Source: an uncultured Legionella sp.
Lineage (GTDB): Bacteria > Pseudomonadota > Gammaproteobacteria > Legionellales > Legionellaceae
Direction of reading: 5' to 3'
Assembly: GCA_903885895.1 (NCBI GenBank)
Contig: CAISKC010000419.1
Coordinates: 1-17,444 of the forward strand
Length of the DNA: 17,444 nt
The position numbers and the translations under genes were made by a program. Positions 14,214 to 17,444 of this stretch are shown piece after piece. The notes beneath the pieces were generated by a model, which saw only the letters and a program-made list of their open reading frames with translations, was not told where the DNA came from and made no database searches. How positions within the stretch are numbered: position 1 is the stretch's first letter; each line of letters opens with the position of its first letter.

Positions 14214-15448
14214 GCTTGTTCAAAATCTTTTTCAGAAACAATATCAATAATAGACCCTTCGTATCCTTGTCCCCGCATATAAGATTTGATTTCACACCCA
14301 ATATGCCAAGCCAGATTAAGAAGTGGTGTTATTTTTTCTGAAAGATCTAATTGCTCATCGGATAAAATAGGGATACGGGTACCAGGTACATAATGCCCCA
14401 CTTTTTGAGATAAAGGCTTCTCATATACGGCAGAAACATGTTCCGCATCAAGACCCAAACACTTGATAATAATCGCTGCACGGCCAGGAAAAGCCTTGGC
14501 AGGTAATTTTCCATATGTAGTAATCTGTTCCTGCAGAAACGCCAACTTTTTCTCGCGCCACTGAGTTAACTGATGTCCCATTTCTTGTAATGCGCTACCA
14601 AACCCTTGTTCTGTTACTTGAATTCTTTGTGACTCTGCCTCAGTAAGCAATCTTTTAATAAGATTATGTTTTGAGACAAAGGCCACGCAAATATTACCAT
14701 TATAACGTGATGGAAATTCAACATTTGCTATATCACAATCTAATAATCGAGCAATGTAAACAAAAGAAGTGTAGCTATAAGTACGTGGATGCTCATGATA
14801 AAAAGTATCAAATTGAAACTTATTAAGCACAGCACCCAAATAATGGTTCTCAATCATAATAACTGTCTTGTCATGCATGAGGAGTTTTAATGCACGAATG
14901 ACGTCCGCCAAATCTTCTATATGTGCAAAAACATTGGTAAAGGTAATGACATCAAACTGCCCATACTTCTCAACAATTGTTCTCGCAAGCGTTTCACAAA
15001 AAAAGTCATTGATAACGATGTGCCCTTCTGCTACAGCGTCTGAAAAAGCGTCCGTAGGTTCAACACCATACGTTATAGCGTTATATTGTGCGAAAATCGA
15101 TAACAAACTACCATCATTACAGCCAACATCCAGTACTTTTTTTCCAGTTAAATCTGGATAATAATACAACGAGGACTGCACCAAAGAGCGCATACCCTCA
15201 ATGACATCCGCTGTATGCCGCGCTCGATAATGATAGCTCTTTGCAAATAATTCTCGTTTTGGTACTTGAAATCGTTGATGTGCAGTTCGACAGGTATCAC
15301 AAAATAAAATTTCTATCGGATACTCTTTGCATACTCTAGAGTCTCCAATCTCAACCAAGTCATCACACATCGGATGAAGGCCTAAATCAAGAGCCGAATA
15401 TAAATCCTTTTCTCCGCATACTTCACAACAAGTAATTTCCTGTAACAT
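14210..15448 (-). CDS. Sugar C-methyltransferase, TylC3/NovU/TcaB9 type
   Basis: A SAM-dependent enzyme with the full three-part layout of nucleotide-sugar C-methyltransferases. Counting from the ATG at 15448, a zinc-binding N-terminal domain has two CxxC pairs (Cys8/11 and Cys50/53). A central Rossmann methyltransferase domain contains VLDVGCNDGSLL (about 105-116). A C-terminal domain carries KCLGLD and the PGTRIPI stretch. The catalytic YHEH (about 217-220) matches the Tyr-His-Glu-His motif of TcaB9. Such enzymes methylate a keto-sugar at carbon 3 and produce branched sugars. AAAGGA (15454-15459) lies 5 bases before the ATG at 15448; an upstream ATG at 15454 overlaps it and is less likely. 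It is first in the operon and overlaps the oxidoreductase as ATGA. The product could be a virenose-like or other C-methyl sugar, which is inference. Confidence 0.88.
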   Translation of the reverse strand: MLQEITCCEVCGEKDLYSALDLGLHPMCDDLVEIGDSRVCKEYPIEILFCDTCRTAHQRFQVPKRELFAKSYHYRARHTADVIEGMRSLVQSSLYYYPDLTGKKVLDVGCNDGSLLSIFAQYNAITYGVEPTDAFSDAVAEGHIVINDFFCETLARTIVEKYGQFDVITFTNVFAHIEDLADVIRALKLLMHDKTVIMIENHYLGAVLNKFQFDTFYHEHPRTYSYTSFVYIARLLDCDIANVEFPSRYNGNICVAFVSKHNLIKRLLTEAESQRIQVTEQGFGSALQEMGHQLTQWREKKLAFLQEQITTYGKLPAKAFPGRAAIIIKCLGLDAEHVSAVYEKPLSQKVGHYVPGTRIPILSDEQLDLSEKITPLLNLAWHIGCEIKSYMRGQGYEGSIIDIVSEKDFEQA

Positions 15449-15454
15449 ATTCAT

Positions 15455-15685
15455 CCTTTATTTATGTAGTAGCAACAATATCAAACACGTACTGTCCTTT
15501 AACATTTCACCCATTATCTTATAAAAGACCACTTAAATATAGTATGTCTGTGTCAAATATACTTACTAGAATCATACTGGTTTTACAATAAAAAATGTGA
15601 GCGCAATGATCATAGTAGGCGTTAAACAGACTATGTCAGATATGATTTTTTTGAAAGAGGTCACACAGTGAATTGAAACAACAGC
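15455..15685. other. Intergenic region upstream of the C-methyltransferase operon
   Basis: This 231-base AT-rich gap should carry the operon promoter and the end of the ankyrin-gene transcript. On the minus strand there is a perfect TTGACA (complement of 15551-15556), but no good -10 at the right distance. TATAAG (15518-15523) and GATAAT (15513-15518) lie further downstream. CATAGT (15611-15616) and ACTATG (15630-15635) form a weak 6-bp hairpin without an adjacent T-run. No promoter or terminator is called with confidence. Confidence 0.4.
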
Positions 15686-16372
15686 CTACTCAAACGGACT
15701 AAATGATCGATACACCGTCGCGCCATGCGCCACTAGAATCTCCATGATCTCCGACCGATCATCCGTACTATTGTAATCTTTGGCGAACTGATATGGTGTC
15801 TTGCCATCGATATCTGTCGCATTGATATATTCAAACAACTGAACCTTGGTCAAACTGTCGCAATAGCTACGCAGCATGGCTGGCGTGCCATAATGCGCCA
15901 TATGATGGATCAAATTACGATTATTCCAATCCATGGTTGTTTTCATATTAGGTATCTGTAACAAATCAGCAACCATATCCTCTCTTTTGCACATGATAGC
16001 GGCGTGAATCGGCTTTTGGTCGAAATTATTTCCCTTAGAAAAAATAGAATAATCCGCACTCGCAGCCGCCTGTCGCATCAAATAGCTTAAAGGCTCTGCA
16101 TAATCAAATTTTATCAAATAATGCACCATTGTTTCGCCAGAACGATCAACATAATTATGAATGTCGGGAAACTCGGGCCGTAATAAATTAAAAATATCTT
16201 CTTTGCGTTGTTTTAAATCGAGTGAATATCTTACTGGTAATGTCAGTGCATTCATGAAAGGGTATTGACCATTGTCTTCATTCGCAGCAAAGCAGCTAGC
16301 ACCATTCGCCAACAATGTTCTAACTTTGACCAAATCACCGACATCAGCTGCTTCATACAAAGCGTCACTCAT
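15686..16372 (-). CDS. Ankyrin-repeat protein
   Basis: A protein of about 228 residues built of ankyrin-type helix-turn-helix units. The clearest are at the N-terminus (ALYEAADVGDLVKVRTLL then ANGA), near the middle (KPIHAAIMCKREDMVADLL), after NNRNLIHHMAHYG, and at the C-terminus (DGKTPYQFAKDYN to LVAHGATV). Ankyrin repeats bind proteins and have no catalysis of their own. No signal peptide or membrane segment is seen, so it is cytoplasmic or delivered by a non-Sec secretion system. It starts right after the kinase-like gene. GAGGT (16378-16382) is 5 bases before the ATG at 16372, making that start better than the ATG at 16375. In Legionella-like bacteria such proteins are often type IV effectors. 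That role is inference and depends on the organism. Confidence 0.8.
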   Translation of the reverse strand: MSDALYEAADVGDLVKVRTLLANGASCFAANEDNGQYPFMNALTLPVRYSLDLKQRKEDIFNLLRPEFPDIHNYVDRSGETMVHYLIKFDYAEPLSYLMRQAAASADYSIFSKGNNFDQKPIHAAIMCKREDMVADLLQIPNMKTTMDWNNRNLIHHMAHYGTPAMLRSYCDSLTKVQLFEYINATDIDGKTPYQFAKDYNSTDDRSEIMEILVAHGATVYRSFSPFE

Positions 16373-16375
16373 CAT

Positions 16376-17383
16376 TTACCTCAATGTGTTATCATTTTTA
16401 TCATCAGACGCATCCTCATCTTCTGAGTCGTCATCAAAATTAATAGCAGCCATACCCATTTCTACTTGTTCCGCTGCCAACAATATCTCACCTAAATCGG
16501 CTTCAAACTGTTCATAGCCAGTCATGTCCAACGATTGGCGCTCCATTTTAGCAGCAACCAGTGCTTGACGTATATCCTCATTAGGATATTTTACAAGTAT
16601 GTGTTCGACCTCTTGAATCGTCGCATTAAATTTTGCCTGACATTCAGCTCGATATACGTCCAAATACGCTCGTATTTCAACGTCCAGATTTTCTGGCGTG
16701 ATCTGTGCATACGGTCCGAGCTGTGCGGGTTCTAATTGTAATATATGATTGATATACGGCTGCACTAAACCATAATGTAAAGGTGGCTTGATAGACGCTC
16801 CAATATGGTCTCGTACAGAACGAATTAATTGAATATGAGCCAAACGATCTAACCCCTCTTGCAATGTGATCCGATCTTCAGGATTTGCTCGCACCATGTC
16901 GATAATTAATTGCTTTAATAGGAACCCATCTGGATTGAACCGAAATAACGGATAATTAAAATTAAAGAGTGGGCCTTCCATGTTTTTCTGGTACGACAGA
17001 TCCGGTCTATCCGGATCTGCAACCAAAAATTCATAAAGATTTTTACCCCAAGAAAAGGCATAAAATGCATCCACCGAGATAGGTGCTGTTTTAAACACCT
17101 CGGGGGGCATATATTCTGGAGACTTAATAAAATCACCATACCATTGACTGCGTTCAGAAAAAACATCCACACAACCTTGCCCATCATGCCACCGTAATGA
17201 TTTGTCATCACCAATCAGCAATTTACCACTATCAAAAAGCCAATTTGAGTTTTTCATATCAGGAAAAACACCACCTGCTTGGCCAATTTTATTTAAAGCC
17301 TGCGCCATTTGGGGATAAATGGTCAGTGCAGCATGGATTTTTTCGGTTAAGTCCGTATACTGCTGTAAATTCAAGATGAGCAA
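16376..17383 (-). CDS. Protein kinase-like protein, N-lobe missing (probable frameshift)
   Basis: The reading frame opens in the middle of a Ser/Thr-type kinase fold. From the TTG at 17383, LLILNLQQYTDL is the hinge and helix D. VFPDMKNSNWLF (39-50) is the catalytic loop with Asp42, Lys44 and Asn47, and the His-Arg of HRD is replaced, so it is a non-RD type. IGDD (57-60) stands for DFG, EYMPPE (90-95) for the APE motif, and DAFYAFSWG (105-113) for helix F. A helical C-terminal region and a strongly acidic tail (DDDSEDEDASDD) follow. The whole N-lobe, including the ATP-binding Lys, is absent from this frame; TAA (17390-17392) and TGA (17396-17398) block it just upstream, and the TTG has no ribosome binding site. 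The neighbouring frame runs open to the window edge and looks like the missing piece. The gene is probably broken or carries a sequence error. Confidence 0.7.
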   Translation of the reverse strand: MLILNLQQYTDLTEKIHAALTIYPQMAQALNKIGQAGGVFPDMKNSNWLFDSGKLLIGDDKSLRWHDGQGCVDVFSERSQWYGDFIKSPEYMPPEVFKTAPISVDAFYAFSWGKNLYEFLVADPDRPDLSYQKNMEGPLFNFNYPLFRFNPDGFLLKQLIIDMVRANPEDRITLQEGLDRLAHIQLIRSVRDHIGASIKPPLHYGLVQPYINHILQLEPAQLGPYAQITPENLDVEIRAYLDVYRAECQAKFNATIQEVEHILVKYPNEDIRQALVAAKMERQSLDMTGYEQFEADLGEILLAAEQVEMGMAAINFDDDSEDEDASDDKNDNTLR

Positions 17384-17444
17384 GAAGTATTAGCGTCATC
17401 GTTAAAATTCGGTACTATTGAGTTGCGAAACAACAATAAAAACC
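17371..17444 (-). pseudogene. Out-of-frame 3' end of the kinase N-lobe (partial at window edge)
   Basis: Another minus-strand frame is open from the window edge to TGA at 17371-17373. It reads IVPNFNDDANTS just before the point where the kinase frame reads LLILNL. FxxDD followed by LxILxL is the usual strand 4-turn-strand 5 pattern at a kinase hinge, so the two frames join naturally if one base was lost around 17384-17388 (coding strand ACTTCTTG). Only about 24 codons are visible, so this rests on a short match. The remainder of the N-lobe would lie right of the window. Confidence 0.45.

Noticed and set aside
15513..15556. Promoter with a perfect TTGACA (complement of 15551-15556) for the C-methyltransferase operon
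   Set aside because: The only good -10-like hexamers are about 27 or more bases away and nothing suitable lies at 16-18 bases, so the match may be chance.
15611..15635. Hairpin after the ankyrin gene as a terminator
   Set aside because: The stem is only 6 bp with a 13-base loop, and the nearest T-run is about 15 bases further on.

Overview
The window reads as a surface-polysaccharide (LPS O-chain or similar glycan) biosynthesis and modification locus. At its right edge it runs into a small kinase-like plus ankyrin-repeat gene pair. The DNA is AT-rich, with dense and often overlapping genes and good Shine-Dalgarno sites. An AT-rich genome that carries eukaryotic-like kinase and ankyrin proteins suggests a host-associated gammaproteobacterium of the Legionella/Coxiella/Berkiella kind. 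This taxonomic guess is inference only: there is no rRNA or marker gene here. Eleven of the genes call as glycan genes or membrane glycosyltransferase candidates, and all but one of the genes in the window lie on the minus strand.

Layout from left to right. (1) 1-268 has no convincing gene. It holds a GC-rich block with two tandem hairpins and a plus-strand rho-independent terminator at 182-222, presumably ending a gene left of the window. (2) 269-4663 is a minus-strand operon read from 4663: a GtrB/DPM-like polyprenyl-phosphate glycosyltransferase, a GT2 glycosyltransferase, a Wzx-like flippase and a second GT2 glycosyltransferase. (3) 4793-6721 is the only plus-strand gene. It encodes a large multi-spanning membrane protein and has its own good promoter. 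It converges on the next operon so tightly that the two stop codons overlap. (4) 6718-10451 is a minus-strand operon: an HpcH/HpaI-family aldolase, an 831-residue GT-C-like membrane protein and a GtrA flippase. (5) 10663-15448 is a minus-strand operon joined by overlapping stop/start codons: a TylC3/TcaB9-type sugar C-methyltransferase, a short Gfo/Idh oxidoreductase, a second GtrB-like transferase and a GT-C/ArnT-like membrane protein. (6) 15686-17444 holds an ankyrin-repeat protein and, upstream of it, the C-terminal part of a protein kinase whose N-lobe appears to have been put out of frame next to the window edge.

How the genes may work together (inference from families). The methyltransferase and oxidoreductase would make a branched-chain nucleotide sugar. 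The GtrB proteins would load sugars onto undecaprenyl phosphate, and GtrA would flip them. The GT-C-like proteins would use these lipid-linked sugars in the periplasm. The GT2 enzymes plus Wzx would build and export a second lipid-linked oligosaccharide. The window therefore contains two GtrB, one GtrA and three different candidate GT-C enzymes, an unusual expansion of the three-component Gtr scheme.
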